From CALFXN01 sp937957815 (GTDB lineage: Bacteria > Synergistota > Synergistia > Synergistales > Aminobacteriaceae): a DNA stretch of 64,000 nucleotides. This document shows positions 26,492 to 34,799 of this stretch, one piece after another. Below the pieces are notes generated by a model. It was not told the DNA's origin, did not search any database, and was given only the letters and a program-made list of their open reading frames with translations. The translations under genes and the position numbers were made by a program. The first letter of the stretch is position 1, and each line of letters starts with the position of its first letter. The stretch is from contig DAIQNX010000014.1 in the NCBI GenBank assembly GCA_036788195.1, positions 10,438 to 74,437 of the forward strand. Direction: 5' to 3'.

Positions 26492-27414
26492 GGCGCCGGA
26501 GTCATCGAGCGCTCGTCTCTTTCTGGCTGTTGCTTGTCGCCGCTGCGTGGACGGCCGGATATTCGGCTGCCGTGTGGTGGAATTCCCGGAATGCCCCGGA
26601 ATCGAAATCAGGTGCGGATGCCGGGAAAAAAAGCATATCGGTCGTGTCGGAAGCCCTGAAAGGTGAGAATAGGGTGCCGGTTCCGTCTCCGGTTTCATCG
26701 GACCGGCAGCCGAAAAAAACGGATTCCCGCGGACTCGTTGCGATCATTGTCGACGATATGGGGACATCCGTTCGGATTGCCCGGGAACTGTCGTCCATGA
26801 CGCTTCCGCTGACGTGGTCCCTGATTCCCGGACAGCCGCGAAGCGAGGCGGTCGCCCTGTTCGCGAAGGAAAAGGGAATTCCGATGATGATCCATATGCC
26901 GATGGAACCCGTCGGCAACGGATACGACCGGAATTTTCTGGTCGGCGTGACGACATCGCCGGATGTTGTCCACGACGAAGTCCGGCGAATATTCCTGCTT
27001 TATCCGTGGGCTATCGGAATGAATAACCACATGGGATCACGCGCGACAGCCGATGCGGGGACTATGCGAAATCTGATGAAGGCGATGAAGGGCACTGGGA
27101 AATTCTTCGTCGACAGCAGGACGACATCAGCATCCGTTGCGGTGAAAGAAGCCCGGGACGCGGACATTCCGGTCGCAGCGTCGTCCGTGTTTCTGGATCA
27201 TGAGTCAACGCCGGAGTATATGACCACGCAATGCGAACGGATGGCGCGGATCGCGAGGAAACGCGGCTGGGTGATCGCCATCATTCATCCGCGTCCGAAA
27301 AGTATGAAATTGCTTCGGCAACTGGCAGAAACGCCGCCTGACGGTGTTCGGTTCGTCACCATGCCGGAGATTATGGACAGCGAAAACGGACCGATGAGGA
27401 GGCTTGCACCGTGA
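26488..27414 (+). CDS. divergent polysaccharide deacetylase family protein (YibQ/DUF610 type)
   Basis: A 308-residue exported or membrane-anchored protein (hydrophobic 11-30). After a low-complexity linker the domain begins GLVAIIVDDMGTS near residue 85, where the paired Asp is the family's metal site. IHMPMEP near 135, NNHMGSRATAD near 180 and AIIHPRP near 272 follow. Proteobacterial relatives are commonly found beside envC and ctpA-type genes, exactly as here. The exact substrate is unknown; a glycan in the periplasm is inferred. Start and stop overlap the flanking genes. Confidence 0.88.
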   Translation: MRRRSHRALVSFWLLLVAAAWTAGYSAAVWWNSRNAPESKSGADAGKKSISVVSEALKGENRVPVPSPVSSDRQPKKTDSRGLVAIIVDDMGTSVRIARELSSMTLPLTWSLIPGQPRSEAVALFAKEKGIPMMIHMPMEPVGNGYDRNFLVGVTTSPDVVHDEVRRIFLLYPWAIGMNNHMGSRATADAGTMRNLMKAMKGTGKFFVDSRTTSASVAVKEARDADIPVAASSVFLDHESTPEYMTTQCERMARIARKRGWVIAIIHPRPKSMKLLRQLAETPPDGVRFVTMPEIMDSENGPMRRLAP

Positions 27415-28697
27415 AGGGAAAAGTTGAGATCATCATAGGAGCCCAGTGGGGTGACGAGGGGAAAGGGCGTGTCGTCGACTCTCTCGGAGGCAGAGTGGAT
27501 GTTTTTGCCCGGTATCAGGGCGGAAGCAACGCGGGGCACACCGTCATCGTCGATGATAAAAAGTACGTGTTTCACCTCCTGCCCTCCGGAATGTTGTATC
27601 CCGGAAAACTCTGCGTGATCGGAAACGGCGTCGTCGTGGATCCGGAGCAGCTCTTGGACGAGATCAGGGATCTCCAGTCGAAAGGCATGGATCGTGCGCG
27701 ACTTATCGTCAGCTCTTCGGCGCACGTCGTCATGCCGTATCACAAGATCATCGACAGGGCGCAGGAGGAGTTCCGCGGCAAGGGCAAGAAGATCGGAACC
27801 ACGGGGCGGGGAATCGGACCTGCGTACGTCGACAAGTACAGCAGATGCGGCATCCGGATCGAAGACCTCTTCAGGCCGGACGTCCTGCGCGACAAACTCG
27901 AATTCAACCTCGAAGACAAGAACCGCATTCTGACGCGTCTGTACGACCTCGAACCGTTACCGTTCGACGAGATCTACACTCAGGCCGTCAACTGGGGGAA
28001 GGCCCTTTCCGCATATGCCGGCGATGCGTCGCGTATTCTGTACGAAGCGATGGAATCCGGAAAGACGGTTCTCTTTGAAGGAGCGCAGGGGACTCTGCTT
28101 GACATCGACCACGGGACGTATCCCTACGTCACGAGTTCCTCCCCCGTCGCCGCGGGCGGATGCGTCGGTCTCGGCCTCGGTCCGAACTCCGTCGACAGGG
28201 TTATCGGAGTCGTCAAGGCGTACAGCACTCGTGTCGGAGAGGGACCTTTCCCGAGCGAAGATACCGGCGCCACCGGACAGATGCTTCGGGAACGCGGCGG
28301 AGAGTACGGCGCGACGACAGGACGTCCCCGCCGTTGCGGGTGGCTCGACATGGTCGGGCTGAAATACGCCGTCCGCGTAAACGGGATGACCTCTATCGCA
28401 CTGACGAAACTCGATGTTCTTTCCGGCCTCGACGAAATCCTCGTGGCCGTTGCCTACGATTCAGAAGGAACGCGACTGGATCACTTCACGGGAAGCGCCG
28501 GTGTCCTCGCAACCGCGAAACCCCTCTATGAGCGCTTCGAAGGCTGGAAGGAGAACATAGCCTCCTGCAGAACTTTCGAGGAACTTCCTTTTGCAGCGCA
28601 GACGTATGTTCGCTATATCGAGAGGGAAACCGGTGTTCCCGTTCAGCTGATCGGCGTAGGTCCCGAAAGAGACGAAACGATTCTCCTGGGGTTGTAG
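27411..28697 (+). CDS. purA: adenylosuccinate synthetase
   Basis: A 428-residue cytoplasmic enzyme that condenses IMP and aspartate using GTP in AMP synthesis. The N-terminal GAQWGDEGKGRVVD phosphate-binding loop, GGSNAGHTV, FEGAQGTLLDIDHGTYPYVTSS near residue 225 and GRPRRCGWLDMVGLKYA near 305 are all diagnostic. Length is typical. The GTG start overlaps the preceding stop. It is a metabolic gene at the end of an envelope run, so it is probably co-transcribed for convenience of layout, not for function. Confidence 0.97.
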   Translation: MKGKVEIIIGAQWGDEGKGRVVDSLGGRVDVFARYQGGSNAGHTVIVDDKKYVFHLLPSGMLYPGKLCVIGNGVVVDPEQLLDEIRDLQSKGMDRARLIVSSSAHVVMPYHKIIDRAQEEFRGKGKKIGTTGRGIGPAYVDKYSRCGIRIEDLFRPDVLRDKLEFNLEDKNRILTRLYDLEPLPFDEIYTQAVNWGKALSAYAGDASRILYEAMESGKTVLFEGAQGTLLDIDHGTYPYVTSSSPVAAGGCVGLGLGPNSVDRVIGVVKAYSTRVGEGPFPSEDTGATGQMLRERGGEYGATTGRPRRCGWLDMVGLKYAVRVNGMTSIALTKLDVLSGLDEILVAVAYDSEGTRLDHFTGSAGVLATAKPLYERFEGWKENIASCRTFEELPFAAQTYVRYIERETGVPVQLIGVGPERDETILLGL

Positions 28698-28711
28698 GAG
28701 GGGATTCTCCC

Positions 28712-29194
28712 ATCATTCCGACGGTTCGGCTATGCTCCTCGGGAGACGCGAACGGCATTCGCGATCTCGAGGAGCTTTTTTCTTCCGTTCGCTGGGAATG
28801 CGGACTCATAGAACGCGAACTCGACGATCCGACGCTCGGCGTTCTGTATCCCGGGGCGTTTTTTCCGGATTTTCTTGTGGGTTATGCGGCGGTGCAAAGG
28901 ACGACCGAAGGATTGTTCCTCATGAACATCGTCGTCCACGGAAATTACCGGAGGCACGGGATCGGATCGTCGCTTCTTGCGGCGATATTCGAGATGGGAG
29001 GGTATCTCGGATGTTCCGGAATCCGGCTCATCGCGAAATTGACGGACGAGGCCGCTATTTCCTTCTATACCGGCATGGGGTTTTCGAATACCGGAAAAAA
29101 GGAGCGATACTATTCGGACGGGTCCGACGGAATCGGAATGGAGCGGAGCCTGGAGGATGAGCGGCAGTGGTGGATACGTCGGGCGAGGATATAA
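28712..29194 (+). CDS. GNAT acetyltransferase, RimI-like, apparent non-canonical ATC/ATT start
   Basis: About 160 residues. The core NIVVHGNYRRHGIGSSLL is the acetyl-CoA-binding motif A of GNAT enzymes, and FYTGMGFSNTGKKERYY is motif B, as in RimI-type N-acetyltransferases. The first standard start in frame is GTG 28877, but that would cut off half the domain. The frame upstream reads TVRLCSSGDANGIRDLEEL, the usual GNAT N-terminus, with an AGGAGGGG site at 28696-28703 and no ATG, GTG or TTG before it. Translation therefore probably begins at ATC 28712 or ATT 28715. The substrate is unknown. Confidence 0.72.
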   Translation: MIPTVRLCSSGDANGIRDLEELFSSVRWECGLIERELDDPTLGVLYPGAFFPDFLVGYAAVQRTTEGLFLMNIVVHGNYRRHGIGSSLLAAIFEMGGYLGCSGIRLIAKLTDEAAISFYTGMGFSNTGKKERYYSDGSDGIGMERSLEDERQWWIRRARI

Positions 29195-29237
29195 TGCGAT
29201 CATCATTGTCCGGAGGACGAGCGAACCGGAAAGGGAC

Positions 29238-29270
29238 AAAAAAGGGCTCCCGCCTGAATCGCGGGAACCC
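29238..29270 (-). terminator. intrinsic terminator of tRNA-Val
   Basis: On the minus strand, GGGTTCCCGC-(7 bases)-GCGGGAGCCC (one mismatch) is followed by TTTTTTG, just 3' of the tRNA gene. Confidence 0.8.
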
Positions 29271-29281
29271 GGTGATTGCAA

Positions 29282-29356
29282 TGGTGGGCGACACGGGGTT
29301 CGAACCTGTGACCTCTTCCGTGTGAAGGAAGCGCTCTTCCACTGAGCTAGTCGCCC
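29282..29356 (-). tRNA. tRNA-Val (anticodon CAC)
   Basis: Minus-strand cloverleaf: acceptor GGGCGAC pairs with GTCGCCC, discriminator A and an encoded CCA end. The D arm is GCTC...GAGC, the anticodon stem CTTCC/GGAAG with loop TTCACAC gives anticodon CAC (valine, GUG codons), and the T loop is TTCGAAC. One A-C mismatch sits in the middle of the T stem. A promoter lies immediately upstream and a terminator immediately downstream, so it is a stand-alone unit. Confidence 0.93.
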
Positions 29357-29368
29357 AAAACGCAGCGT

Positions 29369-29397
29369 ATTATACCTTCGGTTTCGGCAAAACGCAA
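29369..29397 (-). promoter_or_regulatory. tRNA-Val promoter
   Basis: On the minus strand, TTGCGT (29392-29397) and a perfect TATAAT (29369-29374) with a 17-base spacer end about 12 bases before the tRNA 5' end. Confidence 0.65.
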
Positions 29398-29439
29398 CTC
29401 CGGAGCGGGCGCATTATTTTCCGGTAAAGTGACACATGC

Positions 29440-29467
29440 TTCAAAATTATTCCGTATGCTGTATAAT
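29440..29467 (+). promoter_or_regulatory. candidate promoter of the 29492 gene and cstA
   Basis: TTCAAA (29440-29445) and a perfect TATAAT (29462-29467) with a 16-base spacer. It lies downstream of an in-frame GTG at 29429, arguing that translation starts at ATG 29492. Confidence 0.5.
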
Positions 29468-29491
29468 CTCGCTCGGTGGTGGTGGAAGTCT

Positions 29492-29953
29492 ATGCCGGAC
29501 TTTTCTGTTCTTATGTCGGATCCTGAGCTGTGGTCTTACTGGGGCTTCGAACCGTGGGCGTCGAATGCAATGAAGGGCGTCCATCGCAGGGTGACGATCG
29601 TCAAGGACGGCCTTCTCGGAGAGGTGTGCCGATACTTCGCTGACGATTGCATCGTGTGGATTCACGCCGGTGAAGCGGATATGCGGCATGTCCTCGAGAA
29701 CGGAAAACCGGAAGTCGATCTGATGACGCAGCGGTATCTCTTTGTCGTCGGACCGGCCGTGGTGTTCCGGAAGATCCGTTCGTTCTACATGGGCTTCCGC
29801 GGGTATCTCGAGGTCCATACGTACACTGTACACGGCGTGTACGACAAAAGAATCCGCGATCTCGCGCAGCTCGTGGACAGAGCATGGGATCTTGCCAGCG
29901 CTCGAACGAAAGAGGAGGTGGTTGAGACACAGGGTTCGCTCGAAACGGCGTAA
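29492..29953 (+). CDS. hypothetical protein upstream of cstA
   Basis: A 153-residue soluble protein with no membrane segment or signal. It begins MPDFSVLMSDPELWSYWGFE and contains several Trp/Tyr-rich segments (CIVWIHAGEADMRHVLEN; VFRKIRSFYMGFRGYLEVH). I do not recognise a domain. The start at ATG 29492 follows the predicted promoter and a weak GGTGGAAG site; an in-frame GTG at 29429 is upstream of the -10 box. It lies 45 bases before cstA with no terminator between them, so it may be a partner or regulator of the CstA transporter (inference). Confidence 0.65.
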   Translation: MPDFSVLMSDPELWSYWGFEPWASNAMKGVHRRVTIVKDGLLGEVCRYFADDCIVWIHAGEADMRHVLENGKPEVDLMTQRYLFVVGPAVVFRKIRSFYMGFRGYLEVHTYTVHGVYDKRIRDLAQLVDRAWDLASARTKEEVVETQGSLETA

Positions 29954-29998
29954 CGGTTTTGTTTCCGGAGCAACGATTATTTCCCGGAGGTGACTCAC

Positions 29999-31627
29999 GT
30001 GCTCGCAATGCTGTTTCTGATCGCTGTCGTTATTTTTACTGTCGCGTACAAGATCTATGGGAAATACATGGCCGATATCTACGGTCTCAGTGACGCGAAC
30101 AAGACGCCGGCCGAGGCCATGTACGACGGAATCGACTATTGTCCCGCCCATCCGGCGGTTCTCCTCGGGCACCATTTCGCATCGATCGCCGGAGCGGGCC
30201 CCATCGTCGGTCCCATCACGGCGGGCGTCATGTTCGGCTGGCTTCCAGCCTACCTGTGGTGCGTCATCGGTTCGACCTTCCTCGGCGGCCCGCACGATAT
30301 GGGTGGACTCGTCTCCTCCATGCGCCACGACGGAAAGTCGGTCGGCGAAGTCGTCGACCGCTGGATCGGACGGAAGGGCAAGTTCCTTTTCCTCTGCTTC
30401 ACGATTCTCGCACTCGTTCTCGTCGTCGCGGTCTTCCTGCAGTTGTCGGCCAACACGTTCAAGGCCGACCCGGCCGTCGCGTTCTCCGCGACGCTCTACA
30501 TGGTCATGGCGGTCATTTTCGGCATCCTGATCTACAGATACAATACGCCTCTCTGGCTCATGACGGTCATCATGGTCCCGATCATCATCTACGCGTGCTG
30601 GTACGGCAACAACGCGGCATGGGTGAAGGCGACCTTCGGCGCGAGCATGGAAACATGGAGATGGTGGCTCGCCGGGTACATCTTCCTTGCGTCCGTCCTT
30701 CCCGTCTGGCTCCTGCTTCAGCCTCGCGACTACCTCGCGTCCTACTTCCTCTATTTCGCGGTCATCATCGGAACCGTCGGAATGCTCATGGGCAGCAAGT
30801 TCCAGGTCACTCTTCCCGCGTTCAAGGGGTATGTCGCGGGCGGCCAGTACCTGTGGCCGATGCTCTTCATCATCGTCGCCTGCGGCGCCCTTTCCGGATT
30901 CCACGCACTTGTCGGCAGCGGTACGACGTCGAAGCAGATCCGCAAGGAAAAGGACGCGACGCTCGTAGGCTACGGCTCGATGCTTCTCGAGGGCGTCGTC
31001 GCCGTCATCGCCCTCGGTACCGTCATGATCTCCGGAGCGCTCGTCAACAACGACCCCGTTTCCACCTACGGGGCCGGTTTCGGAAAGTTCGCCGAGCTTG
31101 TCGGAATCGATCCGGTCGTGGGCAAGTCGCTCGGACTTCTCGCGATCAACACGTTCCTTCTGACCTCCCTCGATACCGCGACGCGTCTCGCGCGGTATCA
31201 GATCCAGGAACTCTTCAACATGAAGGTCGACCGTTATACCGCGACGATCGTGACCGTCGCCGCTTCCATGGCGCTGCTGCTTCTCAAGACCCATGCCCCG
31301 GATGGAAAGGTAATCCCGGCGTGGGCGGCCATCTGGCCGATCTTCGGAGCGGCGAACCAGCTCGTTGGCGCCCTCGTGCTCCTTGCGATCTCCGTCTGGG
31401 TCGCGAAGGGACTCAAGAAGAGCAACACCTTCCTGATGCTTCCGATGTGGTTCATGCTCGCGACGACCGTCGCTGCCCTGTACTTCCTCGTCTCGGGCCA
31501 GCTGAAGTCGGCGACGCCGAACTACCTTCTCGTCGTGGTGGCGATTGTTCTCTTTGTCCTTGCGATCATGATGGTTCTCGAAGCGTTCGGAGCGCTCAGG
31601 CGTCCGGAAGCGGAACCCAAAAGGTAG
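29999..31627 (+). CDS. cstA: carbon starvation protein CstA family transporter
   Basis: A 542-residue membrane protein with about 14-16 hydrophobic segments. The N-terminal CPAHPAVLLGHHFASIAGAGPI and FLGGPHDMGGLVSSMRH motifs are diagnostic of CstA. In E. coli the family imports pyruvate or peptides under starvation. It is shorter than the E. coli protein of about 700 residues, as in many anaerobes, and lacks the long C-terminal part. GTG 29999 is chosen because GGAGG lies eight bases upstream; the GTG at 29990 overlaps that site. A strong terminator follows. Confidence 0.93.
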   Translation: MLAMLFLIAVVIFTVAYKIYGKYMADIYGLSDANKTPAEAMYDGIDYCPAHPAVLLGHHFASIAGAGPIVGPITAGVMFGWLPAYLWCVIGSTFLGGPHDMGGLVSSMRHDGKSVGEVVDRWIGRKGKFLFLCFTILALVLVVAVFLQLSANTFKADPAVAFSATLYMVMAVIFGILIYRYNTPLWLMTVIMVPIIIYACWYGNNAAWVKATFGASMETWRWWLAGYIFLASVLPVWLLLQPRDYLASYFLYFAVIIGTVGMLMGSKFQVTLPAFKGYVAGGQYLWPMLFIIVACGALSGFHALVGSGTTSKQIRKEKDATLVGYGSMLLEGVVAVIALGTVMISGALVNNDPVSTYGAGFGKFAELVGIDPVVGKSLGLLAINTFLLTSLDTATRLARYQIQELFNMKVDRYTATIVTVAASMALLLLKTHAPDGKVIPAWAAIWPIFGAANQLVGALVLLAISVWVAKGLKKSNTFLMLPMWFMLATTVAALYFLVSGQLKSATPNYLLVVVAIVLFVLAIMMVLEAFGALRRPEAEPKR

Positions 31628-31640
31628 GATTCAGGCTTTG

Positions 31641-31682
31641 AAACGAAAAAGCCGGAGCTATCGAGCTCCGGCTTTTTCGTTT
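31641..31682. terminator. bidirectional terminator between cstA and the zinc-ribbon gene
   Basis: A perfect 19-base inverted repeat with loop ATCG. The outer arms are A-rich on one side and T-rich on the other, giving a T-run after the GC-rich core AGCCGGAGCT in both directions. It serves cstA (plus) and the convergent small gene (minus). Confidence 0.92.
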
Positions 31683-31692
31683 CTCCAAAGGC

Positions 31693-31869
31693 CTACTGAA
31701 CGCCCCCGCCGACACTGAAGGTTTTTGAACTCCAGGATTTCCCGCGCTTGAGAGGCTCTCCCCCCAGGAACTCGAGGAAATGGCTGCCGCAGTCAGGACA
31801 CTTCTTGACGGGGGCGCCGTCCTCAAGTTCAAACTCAGACTTGCACTCAAGGCATCGAAACTTCCCCAT
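31693..31869 (-). CDS. small zinc-ribbon / rubredoxin-like protein
   Basis: A 58-residue protein beginning MGKFRCLECKSEFELEDG with two CxxC knuckles (Cys6/Cys9 and Cys24/Cys27), the second in KKCPDCGSHFLEFLGG. This spacing fits a zinc ribbon or rubredoxin-like metal site, as in small FmdB-type or redox proteins. The site GGAGGTGA lies seven to eight bases before the ATG, and a TATAAT -10 box lies 53 bases upstream on the minus strand. The gene ends just before the shared terminator. The C-terminus is basic, Ser/Gly-rich and probably disordered. Function unknown. Confidence 0.85.
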   Translation of the reverse strand: MGKFRCLECKSEFELEDGAPVKKCPDCGSHFLEFLGGEPLKRGKSWSSKTFSVGGGVQ

Positions 31870-31921
31870 ACTGATTCACCTCCGTCTCGCAAAATCGTGA
31901 ATGTGCCAAGTACCGGAAGAA

Positions 31922-31927
31922 ATTATA
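31922..31927 (-). promoter_or_regulatory. -10 box for the zinc-ribbon gene
   Basis: TATAAT on the minus strand, 53 bases upstream of the ATG at 31869. No convincing -35 hexamer is seen at the expected distance. Confidence 0.4.
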
Positions 31928-32014
31928 GCAGAGTCGTTTCTTCCCCGTGCATACTTCGGGTCTGTTGTGTATATTTGCGACAGTCATTCATGACTCAATC
32001 GAAGGAGGGGCGAA

Positions 32015-33730
32015 ATGAACAGCGATATTTCCTGTGTCATCAGCGGCGCCGCCGGACTGGGCATACAGACGGTCGAGGAATTTCTCTGCGGCATGTTGCG
32101 TCGGGCGGGATTTCACGTCTTTGCGAGTCGCGAGTACATGTCCCGCGTTCGGGGCGGGAACAACTCCACCGAGATTCGCATCGGAACGAACGATGTTCGG
32201 GCGTTTTCAGAACGCATTGACTTTCTTTTTCCGCTCACTCCGGGAGTTCGGACGAATATCCGCCGGAGACTTGGCTCCGGGACGACAATTGTCGCGGACG
32301 CGGGCATTTTCGGGGATGAGTTCGTGGAAACCGGTGTCACGTTCGTGAATGTCCCGCTCGAGGATATGACGAAGGAACTCGGCGGGAAGGTGTACGCGAA
32401 TATGGCGGTGGCGGGCATCGTTCTCGGTCTTGTCGGCATTCCGATTCAGGAGATCCTCGACGAAATCGGCCGGTTCTTCGGAGACAGGGCCGATATCGTC
32501 GGAAAGAATGCGGACGCATGTTCGAGAGGATATCGCTTCGGGGAAAAACTTCGGAACGATTCGACGCCGGTCCTCCGGAAGACCGGCGCATCTCCGGCGC
32601 ATCGGATCCTGCTCGACGGTTCCGACGCCGTAGCACTCGGCGCGGTAGCCGGCGGATGTTCCTTCGTGGCCGGGTACCCGATGTCTCCGGCCACGGGAGT
32701 TCTGACGTTTCTCTCGACGCATTCGGAGCGTTTTCACGTCGTCGTGGAGCAGGTGGAAGACGAACCTTCGGCGATCAATATGGCTGTCGGGGCCGCGTAT
32801 GCGGGGGCTCGCCCGCTCGTGACGACGTCGGGGGGCGGTTTCGCCCTGATGGCGGAAGGAATCAGCCTCGCAGGCATCATGGAAGCGCCGGTCGTCGTGC
32901 ATCTTTCGCAACGACCCGGGCCGGCTACGGGAATGGCGACGAGGACGGAACAGGCGGATCTCGAACTGGCGCTCTATTCCGGGCATGGAGAATTTCCGCG
33001 GGCGATCTTCGCTCCCGGGTCGGTGGAAACCGCGTTCAGCCTCACGGCGAGGGCCTTCGACATCGCGGAGCGATACCAGACGCCCGTGATCGTGCTGACG
33101 GATCAATACCTGATGAATACGCTCTATGACGTCGCGATTCCGGATATGAGCCTTCTGTCGTCCGTCGGGCGGATCGAACCGACACGGCCGGAGTACAAGC
33201 GGTATGCGCCAGGTGCGGACGGAATATCGCCGAGAGGTGTTCCCGGGTACGGCGAAGGACTTGTCGGGGCGGACAGTCACGAACATGATGCCGAAGCGCA
33301 TATTTCAGAGGATGTCGACGTACGTGTCGCGATGAACGCGAAACGCCTCGGAAAACTCGACGGTCTCCGGAAGGAATCGATTCCCCCGATGCTCTACGGG
33401 CCGAAGGACTACGGGACTCTGCTCGTCTGCTTCGGTTCGACGCGGGAGATCGCGCGCGAGGCGATCGATCTTCTCGGACGAAGCGACACGGCAGTCCTCT
33501 CGTTCGAACAGGTCTATCCGCTTCACGAGGCTGCCGGGGCCTTTCTCGCCGCGGCGAAGCGCGTCGTCGTCCTCGAAGGCAACGCGACGGGACAATTCCG
33601 GCGCCTGCTGCGCGCGACGTTCGGCGTCGAGGCCCGACATTCGATACTGAAGAGCGACGGATTTCAGTTTTCGGTCGAGGAAACGGTACGTCGTCTGTCC
33701 GCGATCCTTGAAGGAGGTGATGGAGCATGA
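32015..33730 (+). CDS. korA: 2-oxoacid:acceptor oxidoreductase, fused gamma-alpha subunit
   Basis: A 571-residue subunit. Residues about 1-185 are the gamma domain (ISGAAGLGIQTVEEFLCGML, then SREYMSRVRGGNNSTEIRIG); residues about 197-571 are the alpha domain (GAVAGGCSFVAGYPMSPATG, EQVEDEPSAINMAVGAAYAG, TTSGGGFALMAEG). This architecture is typical of KorA-type enzymes that oxidatively decarboxylate 2-oxo acids (2-oxoglutarate, or branched-chain or other oxo acids) to acyl-CoA with reduction of ferredoxin. The substrate cannot be fixed from sequence. AAGGAGGGG precedes the ATG, and the stop overlaps korB. Confidence 0.92.
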   Translation: MNSDISCVISGAAGLGIQTVEEFLCGMLRRAGFHVFASREYMSRVRGGNNSTEIRIGTNDVRAFSERIDFLFPLTPGVRTNIRRRLGSGTTIVADAGIFGDEFVETGVTFVNVPLEDMTKELGGKVYANMAVAGIVLGLVGIPIQEILDEIGRFFGDRADIVGKNADACSRGYRFGEKLRNDSTPVLRKTGASPAHRILLDGSDAVALGAVAGGCSFVAGYPMSPATGVLTFLSTHSERFHVVVEQVEDEPSAINMAVGAAYAGARPLVTTSGGGFALMAEGISLAGIMEAPVVVHLSQRPGPATGMATRTEQADLELALYSGHGEFPRAIFAPGSVETAFSLTARAFDIAERYQTPVIVLTDQYLMNTLYDVAIPDMSLLSSVGRIEPTRPEYKRYAPGADGISPRGVPGYGEGLVGADSHEHDAEAHISEDVDVRVAMNAKRLGKLDGLRKESIPPMLYGPKDYGTLLVCFGSTREIAREAIDLLGRSDTAVLSFEQVYPLHEAAGAFLAAAKRVVVLEGNATGQFRRLLRATFGVEARHSILKSDGFQFSVEETVRRLSAILEGGDGA

Positions 33731-34590
33731 CGCGGGCGAATCCGTTCGATATGGACCACACGGAACTTTCCTGGTGTCCCGGATGCGGTGACTACGCCGT
33801 TCTCGACGCCCTCAAAAAGGCGCTTCTCGATCTCGGTCTCTCTCCCGGTCAGGTGGTTCTCGTCTCCGGCATAGGACAGGCCGCGAAGATGCCGCATTAT
33901 CTCCGTTCGAACTTCTTCAACGGGCTTCACGGTCGGGCGCTCTGCGCGGCCACCGGAATCCGGGCGGCGAACCCCGAGCTGACGGTGATTGCCGTCGGCG
34001 GCGACGGCGATATGTACGGAGAGGGAGGAAATCACTTTACGCACACGTTGCGGCGGAATCCCGACCTGACGGTGCTCGTGTGCAACAACATGGTGTACGG
34101 CCTGACGAAGGGACAGGCGTCACCGACGAGCCCGCGGGGATTCGTGACTCCCATGCAGCGCAGGGGGGTCCGCGCAGAGCCGTTCAATCCGCTCGCCGCC
34201 GCGCTGGTCCAGGGAGCGACGTTCGTCGCGCGGGCGTTCGCGGGCAATATCGATCACATGGCGGGCGTGATCGGAAGGGCCATTCTCCACAAGGGCGTGT
34301 CACTGGTCGATATCTTTCAGCCCTGCGTCACGTTCAACAAAATAAACACATACGCATGGTTCCGCGAGAACACCTATTTTCTCGACGCGGACCGGGACGC
34401 GGGGAACTTCGATGAAGCGCTCCGTCTGGCGCTGTCACGAACGCCGTATCCTCTCGGCATCCTGTACGAGGTGGAAGGGGCCGAAACCTTCGAATCCGGA
34501 CTCGGCGCCTATGCGGACGATTCCCGCCCGCTCTTCATGAGAGAGCCGGACCGCGACGCGGTCCGGGCGTATCTGGAGGGGTTGCTGTAA
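33727..34590 (+). CDS. korB: 2-oxoacid:acceptor oxidoreductase, beta subunit
   Basis: A 287-residue thiamine-diphosphate subunit that pairs with the preceding gene. WCPGCGDYAVLDAL at residues 16-29 provides cluster-ligating cysteines. SGIGQAAKMPHYL, GRALCAATGIRAANPEL and the ThDP/Mg motif GGDGDMYGEGGNHF near residue 98 ending in NNMVYGLTKGQASPTS are all standard. No separate ferredoxin-like delta subunit lies nearby, so this is the two-gene Kor type, fitting oxygen-sensitive oxo-acid oxidation in an amino-acid-using anaerobe. Confidence 0.93.
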   Translation: MTRANPFDMDHTELSWCPGCGDYAVLDALKKALLDLGLSPGQVVLVSGIGQAAKMPHYLRSNFFNGLHGRALCAATGIRAANPELTVIAVGGDGDMYGEGGNHFTHTLRRNPDLTVLVCNNMVYGLTKGQASPTSPRGFVTPMQRRGVRAEPFNPLAAALVQGATFVARAFAGNIDHMAGVIGRAILHKGVSLVDIFQPCVTFNKINTYAWFRENTYFLDADRDAGNFDEALRLALSRTPYPLGILYEVEGAETFESGLGAYADDSRPLFMREPDRDAVRAYLEGLL

Positions 34591-34630
34591 TCTACGGAAC
34601 GCTCCGCACAGCCGAAACGAAGATCGAAAA

Positions 34631-34670
34631 GACGGAAATCCCGCCCTCCTCTGAGGGCGGGATTTCCGTC
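34631..34670 (-). terminator. terminator between korB and folK
   Basis: A perfect 18-base inverted repeat (GACGGAAATCCCGCCCTC) with loop CTCT. A TTTT run follows on the minus strand only, so it best serves folP-folK. The same hairpin could act on korB transcripts read from the other side. Confidence 0.75.
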
Positions 34671-34799
34671 TCAATCGCGAGGCGCCACGGCCGCCAGAAG
34701 CTCAGCGAAACCCACGGAGCATCGCGATCCGTGACACTGTGCCTGCGACAAAGGATGATCGGCTCGTCCGGGCATTCTTCCAGCGGGGACGGAGACGGA

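Noticed and set aside
28732..29160. A 142-codon frame starting with ATG across the GNAT gene
   Set aside because: The translation is arginine-rich and without motifs, while the other frame encodes a clear GNAT domain.
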